The translations under genes were made by a program, and so were the position numbers. 64,000 nucleotides of DNA from Vitrella brassicaformis. Its lineage: Eukaryota > Sar > Vitrellaceae. Below, in pieces: positions 21,848 to 34,400 of the stretch. The stretch covers positions 20,549-84,548 of the forward strand of contig CDMY01000511.1 of assembly GCA_001179505.1 (NCBI GenBank). The letters run 5' to 3'. The notes under the pieces are model-generated. The model ran no database searches, was not told where the DNA came from, and saw only the letters and a program-made list of their open reading frames with translations. Within the stretch, counting starts at the first letter, position 1, and every line of letters begins with the position of its first letter.

Positions 21848-23300
21848 TCACCTGGTGCCCTCCCTGGATCTGGTGGTCCACAGGAGCCGGGGCGACTGCA
21901 TCACCGGCATGAACGGCAGGGAACCCCTCTCCCTCTCCCTCTCCCCCTCCCCCTCTCCCACCAGGTCGACATGCGGCAGCTGCCCCCTCTGCTCGGCCGT
22001 GAAGGTCCTCAGGGTCGCCGACCACTCTTCCATCACCTTGGGGCTCCCCAGCAGCCGCCAAAATTGGGGGTGATCCAGCATCGGGTAGTCCAGCGATGAT
22101 GCAGACACACCCTTCTTCTTGTCCTTGTGCTTGTATGGCGACGAGCGGGACCGGGAGAGGGTGAATGACGGTGGGATGGACGGCAGGCCGCCCTCCTCGC
22201 TGTCGGGGTGGTCCGTCAGGCTGCGGCATGGGGGCAGGTGGTGGTGTTTGTGTTGGTGGTTGTCCATGGCGCAGAGAGAGGCCGACGACACACATGACGT
22301 GTCGGTAGGGCCGGCCAGGTCGTCGCACTCCCACCCACCGTCGGTGTGTGAGGAGGAGCAGCCCGCCACGGTGGAGGCCGACATGTGGGTGCCGCACCGG
22401 TCCTTCCCGCCACTCGTGTAATGGTCACCGCACACAGACACGTCGGTGCTGCCCGTCGGCCCCGACACCGTCAGGCTGACCGCGCCACGCTGCAGCAGCG
22501 CGTCCGGAATGCGGCGGTAGAACCCCCTCCCACCCCTCCCTCTCCCATTGCCCAGGCCCCTCCTGGCACGCGCCACCCTGCCCTTGTGGTTGAGCATGGA
22601 CGAGCGCGAGTGCGAGCCGCTGCTGTCGGTGTCTATGGTGGTGGAGTCCGTGTCGCGTCGCGATGGCGATGAAGACGAGCATGGCTGGAAGCGCATGAAT
22701 GCTGGGAGGGGGATGCACCGGATGAATGGGGGTGTGAGTGGGGATCTGTTGCCGGGCGTCAAGGGGTTGAGGCCTCTGGGCGGGGGGAGGGGGGTGCGGG
22801 TGCGGGAGGAGGAGGGCACCAGGGGGGCCATGATGTCCAGGAACTCGATGTAGTCTGATGCCAGCACATGGGCACATGCGAGGGTGGGAGGGGCATTGCA
22901 TTGCAAACAAGAGTGTGCTGGTGGTGGTGGTGGGGTTGGGGTGATGGTATGTATGGTGTGGCATTGGCGTTACCCACCGATGGGTGCGTCTGTTCTCTTG
23001 GAATCTACGGCAGCTCCGTGGAGGATGTCGTGGCACCACATGTATGTCCAGTGGTCATACCTTCACATACACACACGCACAGCACATATCCATGAGGGAG
23101 GGAAAGGCGAGACGCGTGTGCGCCTGTGTGGTGTGTGGAGTGAAGGGGTGTGGTGTGTTCCTTACCTGTTGGGTGCGAGGCAGTGCATGATGTCGTGTGC
23201 CGTGATGATGCCGTCGCCGTCAGCATCGAGCATCTCAAACACATACTGACATACACATACACAGCCAAACCACACAGACAGAGATACACACGACGAGCCC

Positions 23301-23336
<36 letters not shown>

Positions 23337-25969
23337 CGTCCCCTCACCGCGAGTCTCTGCTCTGTGAGTAGGTGGTCCCTGGACGCAGTCGCCAACACGA
23401 ACTCACTCCAGCTGGACCAGTACGACACAAGACACATGACACAGACGTGTCACACACACACACACACACATACACACACCTGATGACGCCGTCTCCGTCC
23501 ATGTCGACCCGTTGGAAGCACGTCTGCGCCTCCTTGGTGGACATGCGCTGATGCACATGGGGCGGGTGTGTGGTGGGGTGGGTGCCCTTGTCATTGAGAC
23601 TCTTGATGAGTGTCTGGGCAGACGGTCTCTTGAAGGACGCGTTGGCGGCCTTCCGGAGATCGCGGAGAGTGATGCCCTGCATGGATAGCACATGCAGACA
23701 CAGATACACAAAGAGGGCATCGGATCGGACGTGTGCGGTCTGGTCTGCTGCCTACCGCTTTGGCAGGTGTTTCGATGGCTCTGAAGACGGGCAGCAGCGC
23801 GTTGCTCTCGGCCTTGCTCATCAGGTGACGAACGATGCACCGCAATACCAACTTCACGAACAGACAACCACACAAAGACATGCACACAAGGTATTTTCTC
23901 TCTCTCTCTCTCCTCTGCCCACTCGCCAACCTGTTGGAGTGCATTGGTCTGCGGGAAGTCCCTCATCGCCTCGATGGCCCCCTGCACGTCCATGTGGGTG
24001 TTGCCGCCCTTGTCCACGGAGGAGCTGCCCATCCGCGCCAGCCGCTGACCCACATCTGTGTTGCGGAGCCACTTGTGCCTGCGGGGCAGCACGTAGGGCA
24101 CACTCGGAATCGAATACTGCAGCCTGCCCACACAAACACACCACACCCAGCAGAGCGCACACGTGTAGTGCAGGTCATTCCCATCTGCTCTGCTGGCATG
24201 GCAACGTCGCTTTCTTACCACGGGTGTTGCAGTGCCCTAGAGGCGGAGATGCGCTTGTTTGGGTCGTGCTGCAGTAGCCGAGTGACGAGGTCGATGCACG
24301 ACTGTGAGATGCGGTCCCACACCTGCCGTGGCACCAGGGGCAGCCGTGCGTCGTGCTGCCCTTCGGCCACCCGCCGCAGCAGCTGCTCGGTCTCCTCCTC
24401 GGACTCGCCCACATAGGGCGGCCGGCCGCACAGGAGCATGTACAGCAGCACGCCGCAAGCCCACACGTCCACCGACTCGTCATACCGACCAGTGAACATC
24501 TCGGGAGCTGACAGACAGGGAGGGACAGAGGGACACACCACAGACGACCTTCATTTCATTGAGAGAGATGCCTGGGCTGTCTTGTCTTGACGCACCCATG
24601 TAGAGAGTCGTGCCGACGACGTCTCTCATGTCCTGTCGGTGCCACTGGTAGCCCTCCGGTGCGTCCATGGTCTCAACCACCTCGCCCAGCGGCTCCTTGT
24701 CGATGTCTGGCTGCTGCTGCTGCTGGTGGTGGTGGGTCTTGGGCTTGAATGTGGGCGAGGGGATGGGGTGCAGCTGTGTGAACCGGACGGCACAACCAAA
24801 GTCGATGAGTTTGATGAGGGACTTGAGGCCGGGGGGTCTGGTGTCACGATCGGACGAGTCGAACATGACGTTCTCAAGCTTGATGTCTCTATGTTGACGG
24901 GGGAAGGGCAGCGGAGGGTTGGCGTATTCGTGTGCAGAACATGTGTGTGTGAGCGCGTAAGCGTGCATACCTGTGACAGATGCCCTGCTCGTGGAGGTAG
25001 GCAACGGCACCCAGCAGCTGCAATGACACACGCGGACGCCAATCAGATGCGGTCAAGAAGCGACAGAAACACCATTGGCGTGGCGGTCTGACCTGTTTGA
25101 GTATCTCAGCGGCCTCCGGTTCTGTGAAGTTGCGCTGCAGGAAGCGGTCGAAGAGCTCCCCTCCCTTGCTCATCTCCATCACACAATACACGTGGTCCTC
25201 ATCCTCGTACACCTCATACACCTGATACACAACACACACCACACCAAACCACACCACACCGCACCCATCCGTATCCTTCCCATCTGTCTGTCTGTCTGTC
25301 TGTCAGTCTGTCCATTGGCTACCCGGACGATGCTAGGGTGGTCAAGGTCGTTGAGCAGCGCCGCCTCCTCCCAGGCCCAGGAGCCGCCCCACCGCTCCTT
25401 GACATCCGTGGCGGGGGTGACGCTCCCGGTGGCGTTGTTCTTCGGTCGACGCGAACGGCGCAGCACATCCTTACGGACTATCTTGACAGCTGATCGATCG
25501 ACACACAGAAATGGATGGCCACTCACTAGGCGGTCCTGGTTGGTGGATGGGTATGGGGCTGACCTCTCTTCTCCTGAAGGTGTCTGTGGTGGGCGATGTA
25601 CACGCTCCCGAACGTGCCTGCGGCAATCTTCCGCCCTGATCGACACGCAAGACAACAAACACATCAACAGCTGGCCAAATTCAGTCACTTCGCCCCTTTT
25701 CTGCTTTCGTCGCCTGCCTCACCGAGTAGGTATATATCCCCGAAGTAGTGCGGCGTCATGTGTTTGAGGCTGCCGTGCTTGACCACCGGCCGCCGCTTGA
25801 CTGCGTCTGCATCGGCCTCTCTCCCACTCCCACAGCCACCAGGGGTGGTGGTGTCGTGTGTGAAGGTGTGCAGGTGGTCGGCATGGCCCCAGGGGATGAC
25901 AGTGGCCGTCACGCGGGGCTCACGATCAGACGACGATAGACACGCAGGGACAGACTGAAAACTTCCCAT
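21848..25969 (-). CDS. Calcium-dependent protein kinase (CDPK-like), 14 exons
   Basis: Exons 25969-25723, 25635-25564, 25489-25323, 25221-25093, 25017-24971, 24888-24596, 24507-24219, 24123-23931, 23851-23756, 23676-23480, 23411-23348, 23245-23166, 23060-22978 and 22854-21848 join in phase into 987 residues. The start MGSFQSVP fits N-myristoylation. Kinase domain about 78-415: P-loop AAGTFGSVY, Lys in AVKIV, HRD in GICHRDIKLENV, DFG in KLIDFGCAV, APE in MAPEMFTGRYDESVDVWACG. Two canonical EF-hands follow (VDMDGDGVISWSEF, LDADGDGIITAHDI), with degenerate ones before (about 480-530) and after (DYIEFLDIM). Oddities: the first P-loop glycine is Ala, the DFG-APE segment is long with a HHHQQQQQ run, and a roughly 330-residue Ser/His/Arg-rich tail follows. 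Expected role: Ca2+-triggered phosphorylation at a membrane. Confidence 0.92.
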
Positions 25970-26239
25970 ACAGACAGAGGAGTGATAAGACAGCCAGACA
26001 AACAGACGACAGACAGACAGACTGACAGACAGACAGGCACGCCACGCAGCACCCAGGCAGGCAGGTTTAAATAGACAGGGCTGAGGTGCCGTCAGCCCCT
26101 TCCGCGTCGCCTCCCCAAGACCATCCAACACCAACGGCCGCGATGCTGGCCGTGGACCTGGCCAAGCCCGCGCGCGATTCTGGCCGTGATCTTGGAAGTT
26201 GAAAAGCTATTCTTTTGAAGGCAGGAAAGGCTGTAAGGA
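25970..26239. promoter_or_regulatory. Divergent promoter region between kinase and lectin genes
   Basis: 270 bp between two head-to-head start codons. It includes a CAGACAGA repeat and the sequence TTAAATAGACAGG near 26067. No clear factor site was identified. Confidence 0.45.
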
Positions 26240-29200
26240 ATGCGTGTGCATCGGATCTTTTTCGCCGCATTAGTTCTCGTTCTCCAATGCACCTCCCAGG
26301 CCAAGCCCAACAGGTCAGCCACATTGCCAGAAGAGAGGAAGATCTCTCCAGTGCTGCAGGCGCAGATCTCTCTCTGTACATGGTGTGTTGTGTGATGCGC
26401 AGGAAAAAGGTCAGCCGGGCATTTTTCCATCGCATCCGCTCAGCCGACGGCACCGGCAGCAAGATCAGTAAGCCGCCACAAGAACTCCAACACACTCCGT
26501 TTCCCCTCGTGTGTTTGGCCCTGCAGATGCCCTCCGTCATTCGTTGGATGCCCTTCGCAGCCGCGTCAACCGCTTCAAGAAGCTGCTGCTCGGTGCCGAG
26601 CGGGTGTTGCAGTCCGATGAGGCCATCGTGCGCCGCAGTCATCTGGCGCATGGGAAGAAGAGAGGCTTGCACGGGCAGATCCCGCTGGAGAACAATGACG
26701 ACTCGAGTGTGCAGGACTGGGCCGACGACCTCGTCAGCGACCCCGGCGATATCATGGACGCCGGCGACATGATGGCTGGAGGGGCCCAAGGGGAGAAAGA
26801 GCACACCACCCACCACCCGCCGCCAGAGACGCACCATAATGACGCCTCCTATCCCCCTCCTCCCCCGCCACCCCCACCTCACGACCCCTACTATGCGCCT
26901 CCCTCGCCGCACATGGACTACTACCCACCCCCGCTTCATACAGAGGAGAACTCACCCCATCCGCCGCCGTATGAGCACTATCCGCCCCATCATGACCATC
27001 ACCACCACTACGATCATGGCCATTCTTACGACCCGGCACACACCCACGACCCCAGCATGTACCCGCCGATGGTGACACACGAGCCCGACTACATCGATGT
27101 GAATGACGAGGCCCACATGGGCCACGTGGAGCACTACCACCACGACATGGGGGAGTGGCACGAGCACATCGACAACGGCACGTATGAACCCTTCCACGCT
27201 ATGGACAGCTACCATGTCGAGACCATCTGGGACTATGGCCTCATGGTGAGGCGAGAAAAAGATATAGACAGACATGCTCGTATGCCTCACGGTGTCTTCG
27301 CGCGCGTGTGTGTGTGTTCAGAATCCCGGTGCTCCTTTGTATGTGATGGATCTGGGTTTGGACGCTCACTACGCCAAGGTCATCATGCCACATAACCCAA
27401 ACCCGGTCAGTCAGCAAGACACGCACAAACACATACATTGAGACTCAGGGATCTTGCTATTCGTCCCCGATCTGTAGGTTGTGATAGCGGGAATGCCGAC
27501 AGCGTGGGGTGAGCCTGAGGTCGTGGTTCGCATCAGCGAGGTGACGCCGGAGTCGTTCCTTGTCCATCTGGAGGAGAGCTCCTGCCTAGATCAGTGGCAC
27601 GACTGGGAAAATGTCGACATTATGGTTGGTGGGGGCAAGCAGGAATGGGTGCCTGCTGCTTTGAGGAGAAGGGCACGTCACATATGTGTGTGTGTGTGTG
27701 TGTACTTGTGTGTACTTATTGTGTGTGCCAGGTGCTGGAGGCAGGGAATGGGCGAGACCTGAACGGCATCCAATACTGGGGTGGGTATACTGTCACGAAA
27801 TGTTCTCATACAGTCAGTCACATGAGCATCTCCTTACCTCCCCCCTCCCCCCTCCCCCCTCCCGCTCTGTCTGTCTGTCTGCCTGTACAGCTGGCAAGAC
27901 CTTCATCCCCGGCGACCAACAATGGCATCACATCCACTTCCCCGACATGCTCGACCAGCCGAAAGTCTTCGTACAGGTCCGCACATGCACGCGTCACTCA
28001 ATCAAACGAAGGAACCTCTGGCCCATTCTCTTCCCCCGTTTGTCCGGATGTGTGTGTGCAGGTGCAGACGATGGCGTCCGACAGGATGTTTGTCAAGGCC
28101 CGTGTGCGCAACGTGACGGAACTTGGGTTCGAGGTGGCTCTCGAGACCGAGGGGATCGACCTCGTCAACGAGGACGAGCCCGACACATTCATGGGCGAAG
28201 GTCAGCTGACTGACGAGACACCTTCCTGTCGCTCTCACTGTCCCCTCGATTCCCCCGACTCACGCCAATGTGCAGACGTTGGGTGGGTCGCATTTGTCGG
28301 CTCCGAGGGCAGCTGGATCGACGGCGCAAAAGTCAGAGTCGGAGAAACGGTATTGACAGGCAGATAATAGGAGGAGACATTTACGTGTGTGACGATGTTT
28401 TCGCGTGTGTCTCAGCACGACGTGGGGTCGCACTGGCACTCGATCAGCACACACGAGTTTACGGGATGGCCGTGGGTTTTCGGGAGCATCACGTCATTCG
28501 ACAGCAAACAGGCAGCACGTAACCAATCCGACACGAGATGCGTCTCCTCTGATTGCGATTGTGTCGGTGTATGTGTGTATGTACGGTGCTGCAGATTTGC
28601 GCAAGGACGGCATGTCGATGGACAGCCAGCACTTCTCTGTCAAAGTGCAGAACGAATCGTGCACCGACCCGTTAGGCACTTTCACAGATACAAACACACA
28701 CAAGGCCGCCCCACTGCTTGCCTGTCTGTTTGCAGCGACGAGATAGATGGCCCTGCGGGCGGCGAGTCAGTGGCGTGGATCGCATTCGACGCACCACGTA
28801 ACACAGACACACAGACACACAGACACACAGACACACAGACACACAGACACCCACACACACACACACACACGGGGAGAGAGGGAGAGGGAGAGAGACATAT
28901 GGGGACACACGGCTGCCTGCATATGGAACATGCCCTGGTGTCTCCTCTCTCAGGGTGCTTCCCCTGTCCTCCCTGCTACTGTCGCCCTCCGCCCCCACCA
29001 AATGAATGCGATGGTGAGAAGAAAGAAAGACCTGAGCTGTCAGTGGTCCGTATGCGGCCCTTCCGTGCTTCCCTCAGACACGAAGGCCCAGCTGGCAGCG
29101 GAGCTACATACATACGAAGCCATCCTCGACCAAATCGTAAGCGGCACGCACACATCCACCCAACCAGACACACGCAAACCCCGCCCCATCTCCGTGTGTG

Positions 29201-30922
29201 CCTTTTGCTGCCCGCGTATGTGCAGTGGGAGGAAATGAACAAGAAGATCCACGCCATCACGGCAACAGAGGCCCACCTCATGGCCGCCGGCTGCGCCCCA
29301 GCCGACTACCCCGGCCCACCACACGACTATGACGACGGCGGATGGATGTCATTCACACAGAGGACGGCAAAGCAGCGGAGACACATCCATCACAATCACC
29401 GCGCCACAATGCGACAAAGGGGCGGTGTTGGGTCGGGTGCGTCGAGGGCCACTGATTGGGTGAACGACCGGAGGCGTCGAGAGAGGGCCATGCAGCTGAG
29501 GCAGAGGCATGACCCGGGCGCCCACGACCACCACGATTACTACGAGTGTCCGATGTGCGACATGTGCCACTGCCCCGCACCGCCGCCACACGAGGAGCAG
29601 TGCTGGTGTAAGGCAGACGACACACACACATACACACACACACACACGTGTGTGCAGGGGGAAAGAGGTGAAGGCATGGTGTGCTGGTCCTGTTGTTATC
29701 TGCAGATGACGTCATGGAGATGCAGTATGATCTGTCTTACTTCCAAATGGACATTAACAACTTCGTAAGACAGCAAAGACACACACAGACCTGTTGTCAT
29801 TGTCAATATCTCCATCTCCATCTCATCTATCTCTCTGTGTGTGTGGCTGGCTGCATTCAGGAGTGGGATTTGATGAACATGGAGCACTACTTGACGTGGA
29901 TCAAGGACCAGCGGCAGGAGTGCAAGACACACCAGGAGGAGACACAGAGCCAGGGGGCCTGCGCAGGCCTCGACCACGGCAACTGCACACAATACTCTTA
30001 CTGTGCATACCTCACCTTCCCACTCCCCAACCACACCGTCACCGGATGTGTCGACTGGCGGTCATTCGCAGGTCAGCGACCCCAGCAGAGAAAACGTCAA
30101 CATGAGCAGACACGTGTGTGTGTCTCTCCCTTTTCATCAGATCGTGAGTTCGACACCTGCAATGACTTCAGCCACTCTCTTTTCGGCTTCCTGAATCTAC
30201 ACTCGCCCAACGTGATGCACATCCCACCTGGCCATGGACCCATCTACACGGATAACTTCGACCCCCACAACACCGAGCATCCCCACCCATCACACGAGAC
30301 GGAATACGACGTCGGCAGCGCCGACCAGCCGACGGCAGAGCCCTACGAACATTTCCCCAGCGACATGCCGCACCATCCCTCGCCACCCCCTCCTCACGAT
30401 GACGGGTCTTACTATTCCCCTCCCCCACCCCCACACACTGACTACTACCCGCCCCCTCCCCCACCCCCTCCTGCTGACCACTCGCCGCCACCAGAAGAGT
30501 ATGAGGATTATCCTCCAGGCCCGCCACACGAGGGAGAGCATTCACCCCCGTCGCCCCCTCCACCAGCAGCAGCAACGGATAGCAGCCCCCATCCCCCGAT
30601 GGCCATGATGATGCCCACCCGCCTCCACTCTCATCTGTACGCCTCGGCGATGCACATCCCCGACCCAGGCCACCCTGGCGAGCACCCCCCGGCACATATG
30701 AGCGACGGAGGCTTTGGCGCTTCCTCGGTCGAGTGCGGCACGGGTGGGGGCGACTCGTGGTTGTACTGGATAGCCAGTGGCGACATCATCGACGACTCCC
30801 TGGGGTGGGACGGCCATGACGATAACGTCACTGATGCGGGTGGGTTCTCAGGTGTGGTGCAGAGACCCGTGCTGCACCGGGTGGCCAACGGGAGGGGAGA
30901 GGGGGCCAGGCAAGGCAGATAG
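26240..30922 (+). CDS. Secreted protein with three H-type-lectin-like domains and His/Pro/Tyr-rich regions, 18 exons
   Basis: Exons 26240-26313, 26403-26467, 26527-27245, 27322-27405, 27478-27624, 27732-27780, 27891-27976, 28062-28200, 28276-28349, 28416-28518, 28595-28670, 28736-28797, 28954-29013, 29078-29136, 29226-29607, 29706-29764, 29861-30071 and 30141-30922 join in phase into 1076 residues. It opens with a signal peptide (MRVHRIFFAALVLVLQCTS), then a low-complexity PPPPPPHDPYY / HHDHHHHYDHGH region. Three domains with the H-type-lectin pattern follow: VVIAGMPTAWGEPEVVVRI (about 314-372), FVQVQTMASDRMFVKARVR...NVTELGFEV (about 405-470) and VFGSITSFDSK...FSVKVQNESC...ESVAWIAF (about 500-558). 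A Cys-rich segment (CFPCPPCYCRPP, ECPMCDMCHC) and a second Pro/His tail end it. Inference: an extracellular adhesive or wall protein. The His clusters may bind metal. Confidence 0.85.
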
Positions 30923-31486
30923 ACACACAAGGGTAGACAGGGCTTTGCTTGAGACGGCCTCTGTAAGCCAGTCAGCCCGTTTTCGGCAGGGCGTTTGAAT
31001 GAATGTTGTTGAGGCTTTGGTAGTGAGGTGTTTGACTGTCTGCACGAGAGACTGATGGATGGTCGGATGGATGGATGGGTCGAATGTCGACTCACGGCGG
31101 TGTGCATTCATTCAATGGAAAGTATCGCACATAGGCAGCCGCACTGCATCAGAGTCCGCCCATCCATCCATCCATGCGGCATGTATGTAGTCAGAGAGGA
31201 TTGAGCGACCGATAGATACGTATACACATCTAGCTACACAAGGAAAGATGCACCCATGCAAGCCAGGCCAGGCAAGGAAGGCAGATTGATCCCAGCTCAC
31301 CATGTGCGAGGGTATGGTATGCAGGCTGGTAGGTAAGTATGTACATGCTAGGCAAGGCAGATACGCACCGCCAAAAAGGTATACCAGCCAGCACAAAAGG
31401 CAGGCCGCATTGACTTGACGAGGGGAAACGAGGCACACAAACCACTTCTCGGCCCCCAATTGTGTGTGTGTGTGTGTATGGTGCTC
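30923..31486. other. Non-coding 3' flank of paralogue B, shared with the left arm
   Basis: No gene seen. From about 31020 the sequence is the reverse complement of 15350-15925 with small differences, marking the end of the duplicated block. Confidence 0.7.
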
Positions 31487-34400
31487 TTAAACGAATAAGG
31501 ATAGCGCACATGCTATCTCCTGGCGGCAAATGGGGCAGACGCGCTCGCTCTGCGGCTTGGCCATCAAGTTGTCGGAGCACTGCTGGCACACGGACAGATG
31601 CCTCTGACACACACACACCCCACAACGACACATATGTCAGCCAATGCCTCCGCGTGTGTGCGTGTGTGTGTTGCGTGCTTACACATGGGAGGAAGGCGAC
31701 GCACCTGTCCCGCTCGAAGCACTCGCAGCACAACTGCGCTGTCTCCTTTTGCTGCGTCTTGTTTAAGGGCGACTCACTCCTGACCGGCTGCTGCTCGACC
31801 TGCACGTTCTGCAAACACCTGAACCCCTCCCCCACCCCACAGACGCACAGACAACATATTTGGCAGTGTCCCACGTCCATGGTGTTGGCTTACTGCTGCA
31901 TATGCGCGTCGGCCTCTTTGCGGAGCGCCAGCATCTCACGTTCTTTGCGCTCCAGCCCCCTCAGGCAAACGACGTACAGCTTCCTGGCGAAGACGTCGTG
32001 GCGCTCTCTGGCACGCTTGGTCAGCTGGTCCAAGTGCCGCTCGACGTCCTGGCTGATGCCCACCAGCCGATCCAAACGGCCCGCGTCATGGCACTCCTTG
32101 ATCTGCTCCTCAATCAGCTGACGCTCTTCCTCATCGGTAGCACGACTGCATACACCACACACACAGACATGACTGCCATCCATTCGGCCGTGTGTGTCTC
32201 TATGTTCTCTCACATGAAGTGCAGGCCCATGAGCTTGCGATACTCATTTTCGAGCTGTGACTCCCCGCTGCCCCCAGCCCCTCCCTGCTGCTGCGTGGTG
32301 TCTAAGGGCGACTCACTGCTGGCCGGCGATGGTGACGGACCGGACGCTGTCACGCCCGGCTGCTGCTGCACTTGCACGTTCTGCGAAAACCTGAACGCCC
32401 ACCCCCCATAGACGCACAGACAAGAGACTTGGCAGTGTCCCACGTCCATGGTGTTGGCTTACTGCTGCATGTCCGCCTGGTCGGCTCGGTTGGCCCTCGC
32501 GAGCGCACCAACAGCGTCCTCCAAGATGACGCGGAAGTCTCTGGCACGCCTGCTTAGCTGCTCCAAGTGAAGCACACCGTCCTTGCTGATGCGATGCAAA
32601 CGGTCCGCGTCATGGACGTCGTTGATCTGCTCCTCAATCTCGGTAGAATGACTGCATTCAGCACACACAAACAGATACGCAGACACGCCGTCCTCGCGTG
32701 TCTGCTCCGCTCACCAGAAGTCCAAGCTCAAGGCGGTCTGGTACTCCCTCTCCAGCTCCCCGTTGGACAAACGGATGAGCAGCTCATTGATCATATCCTG
32801 GCGCTCCTTGAGGATCAGCATGATGTGGAGAGGTCTGCAGGGGCCAGGGACCCGGGCAAGATGGCGGCTGATGTTGTCGAGGGCCTCGTGTGCATGACGG
32901 ACCATCCTCTGACTCCGCCAACTGATGCATGGGCCAACCCAAACAGACACAGACAGACAGACAGACAGACAAAGAGAAGGAAATGGCACTGTTGCCGTCT
33001 TTGAGTTGAGCGCGTGCCACGGACCTTGCGATGAGAGTCTTGATCTCGTCATCAGCCGTGAAGTACCCTATGTGGCACTCTTCCATGTAGGAGGGCCTGT
33101 CTTGCGTCCCGTTCACATTGAGCTGAATGCCCTTCATCTCCAATGTTCTCTTCACCTTGACGATACGCCTGCACACACACATACACACACGCACACACAC
33201 ACAGGGACCATGTGCCCACCCTCTAACCGTCGTCTGTAAGTGCTCTGTCTCGTTGTCTTCCTTACTGGTATAGATGCTTCTTGTCGGCCTGAGACGCCGG
33301 CATGGCGGGCAGGTCTCTAAACGTGACGACACCTACATGCAGTGCAGTGCCACGCACACCACATCCAACACACGTGGCAGGCAGGCAGGCAGGGAGGCTC
33401 TAGTTGTCTACCGTGAGATGTGGTGCGCGACTTGTTTGTGACGGCACTGCTCTCAACCAGCCCATCTTGGCGGTCCTGCACACACATGACACCCCACCAC
33501 AGACACACCATCCATTCGACGCTTTCCCTCCCGTCGTGTTGCGCCTGACTGACCAACTGACCTTCACGGCGTAGATTTCGATGTCCTCAGCAGTGAAGTC
33601 GACACACCCCACCAGACTCTCCCACTTGGTGATGAGAGACGCGCGGAGTGCGAAATCGACTTCCCCCCTGGTCCTGCTCGGCCATACGAAGTGACAGACG
33701 CGACGGAGGTCACCGGCAGGGCCATACACCACCCCAGGGTCATCAGCAGGGAACAGCATGTCATCCGTCGCGGAGAGGCCATATCTGGCGTAGCCCAGCC
33801 AGAGGCGGCCTCGTCCGATGGCCACACTGCCCGTCGGCCACCCCACCATGTCCGTCACTGCCCCCAATGGCCCCACCACCTCCACCACCCAGTCTTCCTC
33901 CGGCACCTGCACCCTCGTGATGCCCTCATCCTGGCTGATGGAGAAGAAGGTCACGGGGCACTTGATGAGCGCCGTGTGAGAGTCGGACCGGGGGGGCGGG
34001 AGAGGGAGAGGGTTGCCGAGTAAGCAAGCGAGTTTGTCTGTGTCGGTGCGCTTGACCACCAGCAGGAGGGGCGTGGCTTTGTCGATGAGGTGGCGGTGCT
34101 TGGCCACCTGCAGAAGGGAGCTCCCCACGCCGACCTTGGCCATCATTGTCTCATACGACCAGCCGTCACGACGGCCCCTAATCGGAGAGGAACAAAACGC
34201 AAGGACACGATGGTGCTCTGCACATTCTCTTTGTGTGTGTGTCTGCATTGCCTGCCTCACTTGTAGAGGAGCTGTGCGCAGGCCTTCCCCTCCCATGCCG
34301 CGTTGACCAGGTGGTTCAGCTGCGACTCGGGCAATACGGGGCAGCTACCTCGTCACTCCAAACCTGCCCACGATTAGACACACATCAATTAACTCGCAAC

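Noticed and set aside
21504-22397. Open frames running through the N gap
   Set aside because: They are artefacts of undetermined bases. The real coding end on this strand is the kinase stop at 21848.
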